From positions 270,291 through 334,290 of the forward strand of contig NZ_JAJOZS010000002.1 in assembly GCF_021168555.1 (NCBI RefSeq): a stretch of DNA of 64,000 bases, given 5' to 3'. Positions 27,446 to 34,474 of the stretch are shown piece after piece. The notes under the pieces are model-generated. The model was not told where the DNA came from. It ran no database searches and saw only the letters and a program-made list of their open reading frames with translations. The position numbers and the translations under genes were made by a program. Source of the DNA: Stenotrophomonas sp. MMGLT7 (GTDB lineage Bacteria > Pseudomonadota > Gammaproteobacteria > Xanthomonadales > Xanthomonadaceae). The number at the start of each line of letters is the position of its first letter. Positions within the stretch are counted from its first letter, which is position 1.

Positions 27446-27800
27446 CGTCCAGCTCCGAGACCAGCCGCTTGAGTTCGGCGACATCGGCCGCGCTGAGCTT
27501 GCCGTGCTCGCTGAAATGCGCGACCAGCGGCGCCACCCGCCCGCCGAACAGGCGCCGGAGCAGGCCTTCGCTCTGCTGCTGCACCCAGCGCTCGCGGTCC
27601 AGCAGCGGCGTGTAGAGATAGCGCCGGCCGTCCTTGCGCGCGGCGATCGCGCCCTTGTTGAGCAATCGGTTGAGCAGGGTCTTGACGGTGGGTTCGGCCC
27701 AGCCGGTACCGGCCAGCGCCGCGATCACCTCGTCGGCGCCGCGCGGGTGGCCTTGCCACAACACCTCCATCACCTGTGCCTCGGCATCGCTGACCTGCAT
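27435..27800 (-). CDS. BlaI/MecI/CopY-family transcriptional repressor
   Basis: A 121-residue winged-helix repressor (MQVSDAEAQVMEVLW, then AEPTVKTLLNRLLNKGAIAA and GRRYLYTPLL). The C-terminal half dimerises. It forms an operon with the M56 peptidase and lipoprotein genes. The ATG at 27800 is the only sensible start because an in-frame TAA lies two codons upstream; there is no proper ribosome-binding site, and an operator dyad begins 3 bp before the start codon. Translation may therefore be leaderless. Autoregulation through the twin dyads is expected. Confidence 0.9.
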   Translation of the reverse strand: MQVSDAEAQVMEVLWQGHPRGADEVIAALAGTGWAEPTVKTLLNRLLNKGAIAARKDGRRYLYTPLLDRERWVQQQSEGLLRRLFGGRVAPLVAHFSEHGKLSAADVAELKRLVSELDDEP

Positions 27801-27803
27801 CGT

Positions 27804-27840
27804 TTACACCCGTAATCACTTCTCCCGATTACACGCGTAA
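27804..27840. promoter_or_regulatory. Twin operator dyads of the BlaI-type repressor
   Basis: Two copies of TTAC-N4-GTAA at 27804-27815 and 27829-27840, 25 bp centre to centre, each inside a GATTACA/TGTAA-like context that matches BlaI/MecI half-sites. They lie immediately upstream of the repressor start codon. Overlap with the promoter is expected. Binding is inferred from symmetry and position. Confidence 0.65.
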
Positions 27841-28038
27841 ACGAATGTGCCGTCAAGCCTAGGTCCGATGCGTTCCGATGGGCCGCACTTGGCTCCCGGC
27901 CGCCGGAGGGCCATCCGGGCAGGAGATGCCTCATGCCGATGCCCTCGTTCCCAAGGATCCGGCTGCAACGCCGAGGCGTGGCGGGTTCGCCGGGCCCCGG
28001 CGGCTCGAGCCGGCACCTGCGCGGTGAATGGCCCGGAC

Positions 28039-28070
28039 GCAAGAAGGGCGCCGCGCGGCGCCCTTCTTGC
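28039..28070. terminator. Terminator of the Ldh2-type gene
   Basis: Perfect 14-bp stem GCAAGAAGGGCGCC / GGCGCCCTTCTTGC with a GCGC loop, 54 bp past the stop of the minus-strand dehydrogenase gene. On that strand the stem ends in TTCTTGC, only weakly T-rich. Confidence 0.75.
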
Positions 28071-28123
28071 TGGCATTGGGAACAAGGCCGCGCCCCATGA
28101 CGACGGGCGCGGCCCCGGCTCGC

Positions 28124-29206
28124 TCAGGCAGCGGCCGCCGTGCCTTCCGGCAGCGCCACGCCGAGCTTGTCGGCCAGTTCGGCCAGCGAGTCCCAGCTGC
28201 CCTGCCCCAGTTCGATATGGTCGGCATGGCGGGCCTGGTTGGCCGCCTCGTACTGGCCGGGGTACTGCACGCCGCTGCCGCCGGGCTGGGGCGGGCAGGC
28301 CAGCAGGTAGTCGATGAAGGCCCCGGTCTCGTGGCGTTGCCAGGCCGGATCCGCACCATGGCTCGGGTGGGCGGGATCGAACACCAGCGCGAACAGGTTG
28401 TTGGTCGCCAGTTTGCCATTGCGCGGGTGCTCGGGCTGCACGGTGCCGCCACCGGAATAGACACCGGCGAGCAGCTCGGTCAGCACGCCCAGCGCATAGC
28501 CCTTGTGGCCGCCGAACGGCAGCATGCTGCCGTGCGGGTTGGCGAACATCACCCCCGGATCGGTGGTGGGATTGCCCTGGGCATCGATCAGGCTGCCGGC
28601 CGGCGCGGGCTGGCCGTTCTCGGCATAGACGCGCACCTTGTTCAGCGCCACCGCGCTGGTGGCCATGTCCACCACCAGCGGCGGCCGCCCGTCGGGGAGC
28701 GGGATGCCGAAGCACAGCGGGTTGGTGGTCAGCCGCCCTTCGGCGCCGCCGAAGGGTGCGACCAGCGGCTCGCGGTTGATGATGTTGGTGAAGGCCAGCA
28801 GCACCAGGCCCTCGCGGGCCGCCATCTCGGCATAGAAGCCCATGCGCCCGAGGTGGTGGCAGCCGCGCAGCGTGAGCACGCACTGGCCGTGGCGGCGAGC
28901 GCCTTCGAACGCGCTCAGCAGCATCCGCTTGCCGATGTGCTGGCCGAAGCCATGCTGGCCGTCCCATGCCTGGAAGATCCCGGTATCGACCAGCAGCTGC
29001 CCGTCGGCAGTGCCGTCCAGCACGCCATCGGCGATGGCGCGGCAGTACCCCGGAAGGATCGACACGCCGTGGCTGGCATAGCCGCAGCGGTCCGACGAGA
29101 CCAGGTGCTCGGCCACGTCGTGGGCGATCGCAGGCGGCACCTTCATGGCCTGCAACAGGCTGGCGGCGAACGTCTCGGCCTGGCCGAGCGAAAGGGAAAC
29201 ACTCAT
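28124..29206 (-). CDS. Ldh2/malate-lactate dehydrogenase family oxidoreductase
   Basis: A 360-residue NAD(P)-dependent dehydrogenase of the Ldh2 family (malate, L-lactate, ureidoglycolate or delta-piperideine carboxylate reductases). Family landmarks are SSDRCGYASHGVSILPGYC near residue 38, GCHHLGRMGFYAEMAAREG near residue 114, LTTNPLCFGIPLP and MLPFGGHKGYALGVLTELL. The start at 29206 has AGGAG 5 nt upstream; a GTG two codons earlier is possible. It is monocistronic with its own terminator and diverges from the acetyl-CoA hydrolase gene. The substrate cannot be decided from sequence. Confidence 0.88.
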   Translation of the reverse strand: MSVSLSLGQAETFAASLLQAMKVPPAIAHDVAEHLVSSDRCGYASHGVSILPGYCRAIADGVLDGTADGQLLVDTGIFQAWDGQHGFGQHIGKRMLLSAFEGARRHGQCVLTLRGCHHLGRMGFYAEMAAREGLVLLAFTNIINREPLVAPFGGAEGRLTTNPLCFGIPLPDGRPPLVVDMATSAVALNKVRVYAENGQPAPAGSLIDAQGNPTTDPGVMFANPHGSMLPFGGHKGYALGVLTELLAGVYSGGGTVQPEHPRNGKLATNNLFALVFDPAHPSHGADPAWQRHETGAFIDYLLACPPQPGGSGVQYPGQYEAANQARHADHIELGQGSWDSLAELADKLGVALPEGTAAAA

Positions 29207-29516
29207 GGACACTCCTGCGCAGGATCGACTGCGGTTGCTTTAGGTAACCGTCCCCACGCGGATCCACGGCCGCCGTCGCGCCAGTTCCGGCAGGCCACGG
29301 CGGATGCCGGTGCCGGATTGTCGTCGAACGACGGGAGCGGCGATGCTGCCCTTGTCGAACCGGGGGGTGATATGCACGAATGCGAGACTGCGTCCACGAA
29401 CATCGGGCGGGCCTGTCTGCCATCAAGGGGGTGAACTTTCACGGCACGGGTCGCCACGCGGCGGCTCTCTCTACATACGGCAGGTCAAAGGCTAGACGGA
29501 CCATTCCCGGCATGTG

Positions 29517-29530
29517 TTGACCCAGGTCAA
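29517..29530. promoter_or_regulatory. FNR-family-type dyad (TTGAC variant)
   Basis: TTGACCCAGGTCAA, a perfect palindrome that fits the FNR/ANR/DNR layout (TTGA[T/C]-N4-[A/G]TCAA). It lies 262 bp before the acetyl-CoA hydrolase start and about 310 bp before the divergent dehydrogenase start. The site is seen directly; the regulator is inferred. Confidence 0.55.
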
Positions 29531-29555
29531 ACCCGCTAGATGAATACGCGATTCC

Positions 29556-29576
29556 GCGACATTATGTCGCACATAA
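29556..29576. promoter_or_regulatory. Two overlapping palindromes
   Basis: GCGACATTATGTCGC (29556-29570) and TTATGTCGCACATAA (29562-29576) share the central ATGTCGC, giving three alternating half-sites. The arrangement suggests cooperative binding of a dimeric repressor near the transcription start of the hydrolase gene. The regulator is unknown. Confidence 0.55.
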
Positions 29577-29792
29577 ATCGGAGCCGCGTCGTTCCCTGCG
29601 GCAAAACACCGCATGAGCAGTCGCCCAGCCCCCGCCTTGCCGCACCCGGGCCGTATCACGCGCCGGCAGGAAGCCGGCACCGCGCCCGCCGGCCGACGAC
29701 GGCGATCGACGGTCGGTTCTGCGACACTACGCCACCTTGCCGCGCCGACCGGGCGGCATCCGCGATTCCGCCCTGGGAGGGGCTTCGGGTCG

Positions 29793-31745
29793 ATGACCGA
29801 ACGGCTGGCCGATATCGACGCGACCGTCGCACTCATCCTGCGGCGCGTCAGCGGGCCGTTGCGCGTCGGCCTGCCGCTGGGACTGGGCAAGCCGCACCGG
29901 CTGGTCAACGCGCTGTACGCGCACGCGGCGGCCGATGCCTCGCGTCCGCTGCACCTGTATACGGCGCTGTCGCTGGACCCGCCCCGCCCCGCGGCCGGCC
30001 TGGAGGGCCGTTTCTCCGAGCCGTTCGTCGAGCGCCATTTCGGCAGCGACTTCCCCCGCCTGGCCTATGTCGATGCATTGCTGCGCGACGCGCTTCCCGC
30101 CCATGTCCGGGTGGAGGAGTTCTACATGCAGTCCGGCGCGCTGCTGCGCTCGCGGCAGGCGCAGCGCAGCTACACCAGCCTGAACTACACCATGGCCGCC
30201 GACGCCATCGCCCGGCGCGAGCCGAACCTGATCGTGCAGAAGGTCGCGCGCGAACCCGGTGGCGCCCGGCTGTCGCTGTCGTGCAACAACGACATCACCC
30301 AGGACACGCTCGACGCGATCCGCGCGCATGGACGGCCGCGGCCGCTGATGGTGGCCGAGGTCGATCCGGAACTGCCCTGGCTGGGCGGCAGCGCGGCGAT
30401 GGACGAGGATTTCTTCGACATCGTGCTGACGCCGCCCGGCCCGTACCCGAGGCTCTTCGGCCTGCCGCGGCAGCCGGTGGCCGATGCCGACCACGCCATC
30501 GGCCTGTACGCCAGCGCATTGGTGCGCGATGGCGGCACCCTGCAGATCGGCATCGGCACGCTGGCCGACGCGCTCGGCCACGCACTGGCACTGCGGCATA
30601 CCGACAACGCGCGCTATCGCCAGGTACTGCGGGCCCTGGATCCCGCGATCGAACGGCATCCGGCGGTACTGGCCAGCGGCGGCCTGGAACCGTTCTCCAT
30701 CGGCCTGTACGGCTGCAGCGAGATGCTCAACGAGGGCTTCAGGCGATTGGTCGAGGCCGGCGTGATCCGCCGCCGCGTGCACGACGACGAAGCCCTGATG
30801 CGGCGCATCGCCGACGGCAGCGCCAGCGCCGCGGACCATGCGCGCCTGGCCGGCGAGGGCGAATACCTGCACGGCGCCTTCTACCTGGGTTCGCCGGACT
30901 TCTACCGCTGGCTGCGCGAACTGGACGAGGACCAGCGCCGCGGCATCGGCATGCGCCGCATCAGCGAGATCAACCAGCTCTACGGCGGCCGCGAATCGCT
31001 GCAGCGCCTGCAGCGCCGCGATGCGCGCTTCTTCAACTCGTGCATGATCGCCACCGCGCTGGGAGCGGCCACCTCCGACGGGCTGGAAGACGGGCGCGTC
31101 GTCTCCGGGGTGGGCGGCCAGCACGACTTCGTGGCGATGGCCCATGCGCTGGACGACGCGCGCAGCGCGCTGATGCTGCGCGCCACCCGCGAGCATGCCG
31201 GCGCCGAGGAATCCAACGTGCGCTGGAACTACGGCCACACCACCATTCCCCGCCACCTGCGCGACCTGTTCGTCACCGAATACGGCATTGCCGACCTGCG
31301 CGGGACGACGGACGAGGACTGCGTGATCGCGATGGCCGCCGTCACCGCCCGGCCCTACCAGGCGGGACTGCTGGAACAGGCGCGCGCCTCGCGCAAGCTG
31401 CGCGAGGACTTCGCCCCGCCGGCGGCCTGGCAACGCAATACGCCGCAGCAGTTGCAGCGCGCACTGGCACCGTTCCGCAACGACGGCACCCTGCCCGACT
31501 ACCCGCTGGGCAGCGACTTCGGCGCCGACGAGCAGCGCCTGCTGCGTGCACTGGCCTGGCTGCAGCGGCGCACCGCCAGGACCGGCGACAAGCTGCACAG
31601 CGTGCTGGCGGCGCTGGTGGCGCCCGCGCGCCTCGACGACACGCAGCGCGACTGCATGCGGCGCATGGGCCTGGAGCACCCGCGCGGGCTGGGCGAACGC
31701 GTGCAGGCCCGGTTGCTGGCCTACGCGCTGCGGCAGCGCCGCTGA
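29793..31745 (+). CDS. Acetyl-CoA hydrolase/transferase family protein, long form
   Basis: A 650-residue protein of the acetyl-CoA hydrolase/CoA-transferase family. The C-terminal catalytic region is recognisable by GVGGQHDFVAMAHAL, NVRWNYGHTTIPRHL and TEYGIADLRGTTDEDCV (residues ~435-515). The N-terminal half (GLPLGLGKPHRLVNALYAHA) is the paired CoA-transferase subdomain. It is longer than classic ~500-residue members because of insertions and a ~130-residue C-terminal tail. ATG 29793 is used; GGGAGGGG lies about 11 nt upstream. It may hydrolyse acyl-CoA or move CoA to acetate/succinate; the direction is unknown. Expression may respond to oxygen through the upstream boxes. Confidence 0.85.
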   Translation: MTERLADIDATVALILRRVSGPLRVGLPLGLGKPHRLVNALYAHAAADASRPLHLYTALSLDPPRPAAGLEGRFSEPFVERHFGSDFPRLAYVDALLRDALPAHVRVEEFYMQSGALLRSRQAQRSYTSLNYTMAADAIARREPNLIVQKVAREPGGARLSLSCNNDITQDTLDAIRAHGRPRPLMVAEVDPELPWLGGSAAMDEDFFDIVLTPPGPYPRLFGLPRQPVADADHAIGLYASALVRDGGTLQIGIGTLADALGHALALRHTDNARYRQVLRALDPAIERHPAVLASGGLEPFSIGLYGCSEMLNEGFRRLVEAGVIRRRVHDDEALMRRIADGSASAADHARLAGEGEYLHGAFYLGSPDFYRWLRELDEDQRRGIGMRRISEINQLYGGRESLQRLQRRDARFFNSCMIATALGAATSDGLEDGRVVSGVGGQHDFVAMAHALDDARSALMLRATREHAGAEESNVRWNYGHTTIPRHLRDLFVTEYGIADLRGTTDEDCVIAMAAVTARPYQAGLLEQARASRKLREDFAPPAAWQRNTPQQLQRALAPFRNDGTLPDYPLGSDFGADEQRLLRALAWLQRRTARTGDKLHSVLAALVAPARLDDTQRDCMRRMGLEHPRGLGERVQARLLAYALRQRR

Positions 31746-31827
31746 ACGGAAACCGGGCGCGGTCAGCCGCCAGCAAGCCATTTCACGCCGGCTAGCCGAG
31801 GCCAGCCGGCATGGTGGGCAAAATCCA

Positions 31828-32802
31828 ATGGATCCCGCCATGCTCACTCGCTGCCTGCTGACGACCTGCCTTTTGCTGCCCGCCGCCTGCGCCTGGGCGG
31901 CACCGCCGCTGCCCGCGCCTGTCGCCGAGGAGGGCGCTCAGCGCACGCCCGACCTGCGCGCACCGCGCTCGGACCTGCAGGCGCAGGTCCTGCTCGACCG
32001 CGCCCGCTTCTCGCCGGGGCAGATCGACGGCGTGCCCGGCTCCAACCAGCGCCGCGCGGTGGCCGGTTTCCAGAAGGCACACGGCCTGAACCCCAGCGGC
32101 GAACTCGACGACGCCACCTGGCAGGCACTGGAGCGCGACAGCGCGCCGGTACTGGTCGAATACACCGTGACCGATGCCGACGTGGCCGGCCCGTTCGTCG
32201 CCGTCCCCGCCAGGATCGCCCAGCAGGCCGGCCTGCCGGCGCTGGGATACCGCTCGATCGACGAGATGCTCGGCGAGCGCTTCCATGCCGACCCGGCATT
32301 GCTGCATGCGCTCAACCCCGGTGCCGATCTCACCCGCGCCGGCACCCGGCTGCAGGTTCCCGCGGTCGGCAATGCCGCGCCGCTGCCGCAGGCGGCGCGG
32401 ATCGTGGTGGACAAGTCCGACTCGGCGGTACGCCTGCTCGACGACGACGGCAAGGTACTGGCGCAGTTCCCCGCCTCCTCCGGCAGCCGCCACGACCCGC
32501 TGCCGATCGGCCAGTGGAAGGTGCAGGGCGTGGTCCGCGACCCGACCTTCCACTACAACCCCAAGCTGTTCTGGGATGCGAACAAGGGCGACAAGAAGGC
32601 CACCATCGCCGCCGGCCCCAACAACCCGGTGGGCGTGGTGTGGGTGGACCTGAGCAAGCCGCACTACGGCATCCACGGCACGCCCGAGCCCGGCCACGTC
32701 GGCAAGACCGAATCGCACGGCTGCGTGCGCCTGACCAACTGGGACGCGACGACGCTGGCCGACGCCGTGCAGGCCGGCACCCCGGTGACGATGCAGGAGT
32801 GA
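31828..32802 (+). CDS. L,D-transpeptidase (YkuD) with peptidoglycan-binding domain
   Basis: A 324-residue envelope enzyme. Signal peptide (MLTRCLLTTCLLLPAACAWA), then a PG-binding-1 domain (LLDRARFSPGQIDGVPG...AVAGFQKAHGLNP, residues ~52-95), a LysM-like stretch (residues ~110-170), and the YkuD catalytic domain ending with YGIHGTPEPGHVGKTESHGC, whose nucleophile is C299, then VRLTNWD. It forms 3-3 peptide crosslinks or attaches lipoprotein to murein. The start could be 31828 or 31840. The M23 gene follows by 4 bp with its ribosome-binding site inside this gene, so they form an operon. Confidence 0.92.
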   Translation: MDPAMLTRCLLTTCLLLPAACAWAAPPLPAPVAEEGAQRTPDLRAPRSDLQAQVLLDRARFSPGQIDGVPGSNQRRAVAGFQKAHGLNPSGELDDATWQALERDSAPVLVEYTVTDADVAGPFVAVPARIAQQAGLPALGYRSIDEMLGERFHADPALLHALNPGADLTRAGTRLQVPAVGNAAPLPQAARIVVDKSDSAVRLLDDDGKVLAQFPASSGSRHDPLPIGQWKVQGVVRDPTFHYNPKLFWDANKGDKKATIAAGPNNPVGVVWVDLSKPHYGIHGTPEPGHVGKTESHGCVRLTNWDATTLADAVQAGTPVTMQE

Positions 32803-32806
32803 GGCG

Positions 32807-33511
32807 ATGAGGACGCTGCTGACCCTGGTACTGGGGCTGCTGCTGGGCATGGTGGGCTACCACTATCTCGGCGCCACGGCCGATGCCGGACCCGCGCCGG
32901 CGGTCGCGGCGCCGCAGTCGCGGCCGCTCTCGCCCTCCACCACGGCGGGCGATCCGGCCACCGTCGTGCCAGGCGTCACCACAACGCCTTCGCCGGACAC
33001 GTCGCCGCCAGCTGCGACCGCAGCCCCTGCAGCCCCGCCGTCCGGCGCCAGCGGCAACGCGGCGGATCCCGGCGGCCTGCTGCTGCCGGTCCAGGGCATC
33101 GCCCGCGAGCAACTGCACGATACCTTCAGCGACGCGCGCAGCGAGGGCCGCGTGCACGACGCCATCGACATCCTGGCCGCGGAAGGGACGCCGGTGCTGG
33201 CGGTGGCCGACGGCACCGTGGAGAAACTGTTCGACAGCGAACGCGGCGGTCTCACCGTCTACCAGTTCGAGCCGAGCGGGAAGTATTGCTACTACTACGC
33301 GCACCTGCAGCGCTACGCCGACGGCCTGGCCGAGAAGCAGCCGATCCGGCGCGGCCAGGTGATCGGCTATGTCGGCAGCACCGGCAACGCCAGCGCCGAA
33401 GCCCCGCACCTGCATTTCGAGATCCACCGGCTCGGGCCGGAGCGGCACTGGTGGCAGGGCGAGGCGCTCAATCCGTACCCGCTGCTGGTGAGCGGCCGCC
33501 TGCCGGAGTAG
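32807..33511 (+). CDS. M23 family metallopeptidase
   Basis: A 234-residue cell-wall endopeptidase or regulator. One N-terminal helix (LLTLVLGLLLGMVGYHYLG) anchors it. A Pro/Thr/Ala-rich linker of about 65 residues precedes the LytM domain (residues ~98-225). The metal ligands are in VHDAIDILAAEGTPV (H and D) and HLHFEIHRLG (HxH). All four ligand positions look intact, so it is probably an active DD-endopeptidase. AGGAG overlaps the end of the L,D-transpeptidase gene; the pairing suggests coupled cutting and 3-3 crosslinking of peptidoglycan. Confidence 0.9.
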   Translation: MRTLLTLVLGLLLGMVGYHYLGATADAGPAPAVAAPQSRPLSPSTTAGDPATVVPGVTTTPSPDTSPPAATAAPAAPPSGASGNAADPGGLLLPVQGIAREQLHDTFSDARSEGRVHDAIDILAAEGTPVLAVADGTVEKLFDSERGGLTVYQFEPSGKYCYYYAHLQRYADGLAEKQPIRRGQVIGYVGSTGNASAEAPHLHFEIHRLGPERHWWQGEALNPYPLLVSGRLPE

Positions 33512-33572
33512 GCCCTCGTCATGCAATGCGCCAGCACCACCTCGGGAAAAGAGGCGGTGCCTGGCCTCCGCG

Positions 33573-34310
33573 TCAACCGTCGTCGTCCGGCCTCACTACG
33601 TCCCAGGTCGCGAACAGCGACAATCCGCACGAACGGGCAAGGGCCACCGAGGCGTGGTTGTCGGGCTGGCAGCGGTACTGCGGCTCGTAACCCAGGGCGA
33701 GCGCGCGCGCACTCAGTGCGCGGACAGTCTTGCGCGCCAGCCCGCGGCCACGGAACGCAGGCAGGGTGATGACGCCCAGGTCGGCGAGACGGGTGTCGCT
33801 CCACGGATACATGCTCGCGACGCAGGCCAGCCGTCCGTGCGCGAAGGCGCCGAACACGAGCCAGTGATCGAGCTCGACGAACGCCTCATCGAGATCCGCC
33901 GCCGGAGCGCTCGACTCGAAGGCCGCGAACGCATCGGCATCGTCTTCTCCGAGCGGCCGCACCAGGGCGGGGACGGGTTCGGCCGCCAGGACGGCGTGTT
34001 CGGCAACCGGGAAATAGAACAGGTCGTCGGCGCCGTTGAACTCCAGCGACGCGCTCTGCATCGCCGCCGCCAGCCGTGCCCTGTCGATGTACGCGCCGGC
34101 CTCGACCTCCAGCCGCGCGGCCATGTCCGGAGCGACGGACAGCACGCCGCCACCGGCGACGGCTTCCAGCAGCATGACCCGGCGATTCGGCGGCAACGTG
34201 GGATCCACCACCACCCGGCAGGCATCGGCAGCGTCCAGCGGGCCCTGCCGCACGGCGCTGCCCAGCCAGTGGCCAATGACCGTGCCGGAGAATGCGGGGA
34301 CCGTCGTCAA
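33573..34310 (-). CDS. GNAT family N-acetyltransferase
   Basis: A ~245-residue protein whose C-terminal half is a GNAT domain: ADLGVITLPAFRGRGLARKT is the acetyl-CoA pyrophosphate loop (near residue 185), followed by YRCQPDNHASVALARSCGL. The N-terminal half (VVVDPTLPPNRRVMLLEAV) is typical of xanthomonad members that resemble FR47-type acetyltransferases. No ATG gives the full N-terminus; the TTG at 34310 (LTTVPAFSG) is the most likely start, with GTG codons further upstream as alternatives. Substrate unknown. It converges on the M23 gene. Confidence 0.75.
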   Translation of the reverse strand: MTTVPAFSGTVIGHWLGSAVRQGPLDAADACRVVVDPTLPPNRRVMLLEAVAGGGVLSVAPDMAARLEVEAGAYIDRARLAAAMQSASLEFNGADDLFYFPVAEHAVLAAEPVPALVRPLGEDDADAFAAFESSAPAADLDEAFVELDHWLVFGAFAHGRLACVASMYPWSDTRLADLGVITLPAFRGRGLARKTVRALSARALALGYEPQYRCQPDNHASVALARSCGLSLFATWDVVRPDDDG

Positions 34311-34474
34311 TGCGCCGCAAGCGGGCACTTCACCCCGCACGTGAGCCCGTGCAGGGCCATGCCCAAGGTGGTCCTTGCCTTGCAACTTGATCAAGCTTCC
34401 ACGCTCCAGTCCGCGACAAGGCCAGGATAGCCTGCCGGACGAGCCCGGGGAGCCGGAAGACGCCAGGCGGCACA

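Larger units (their letters stand above)
29207..29792. other. Divergent regulatory region, dehydrogenase / acetyl-CoA hydrolase
   Basis: 586 bp without a credible gene. It contains an FNR-type box (29517-29530) and a pair of overlapping palindromes (29556-29576). The remainder towards 29790 is GC-rich; an in-frame extension of the hydrolase gene to 29613 is arginine/proline-rich and not protein-like. Confidence 0.5.
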
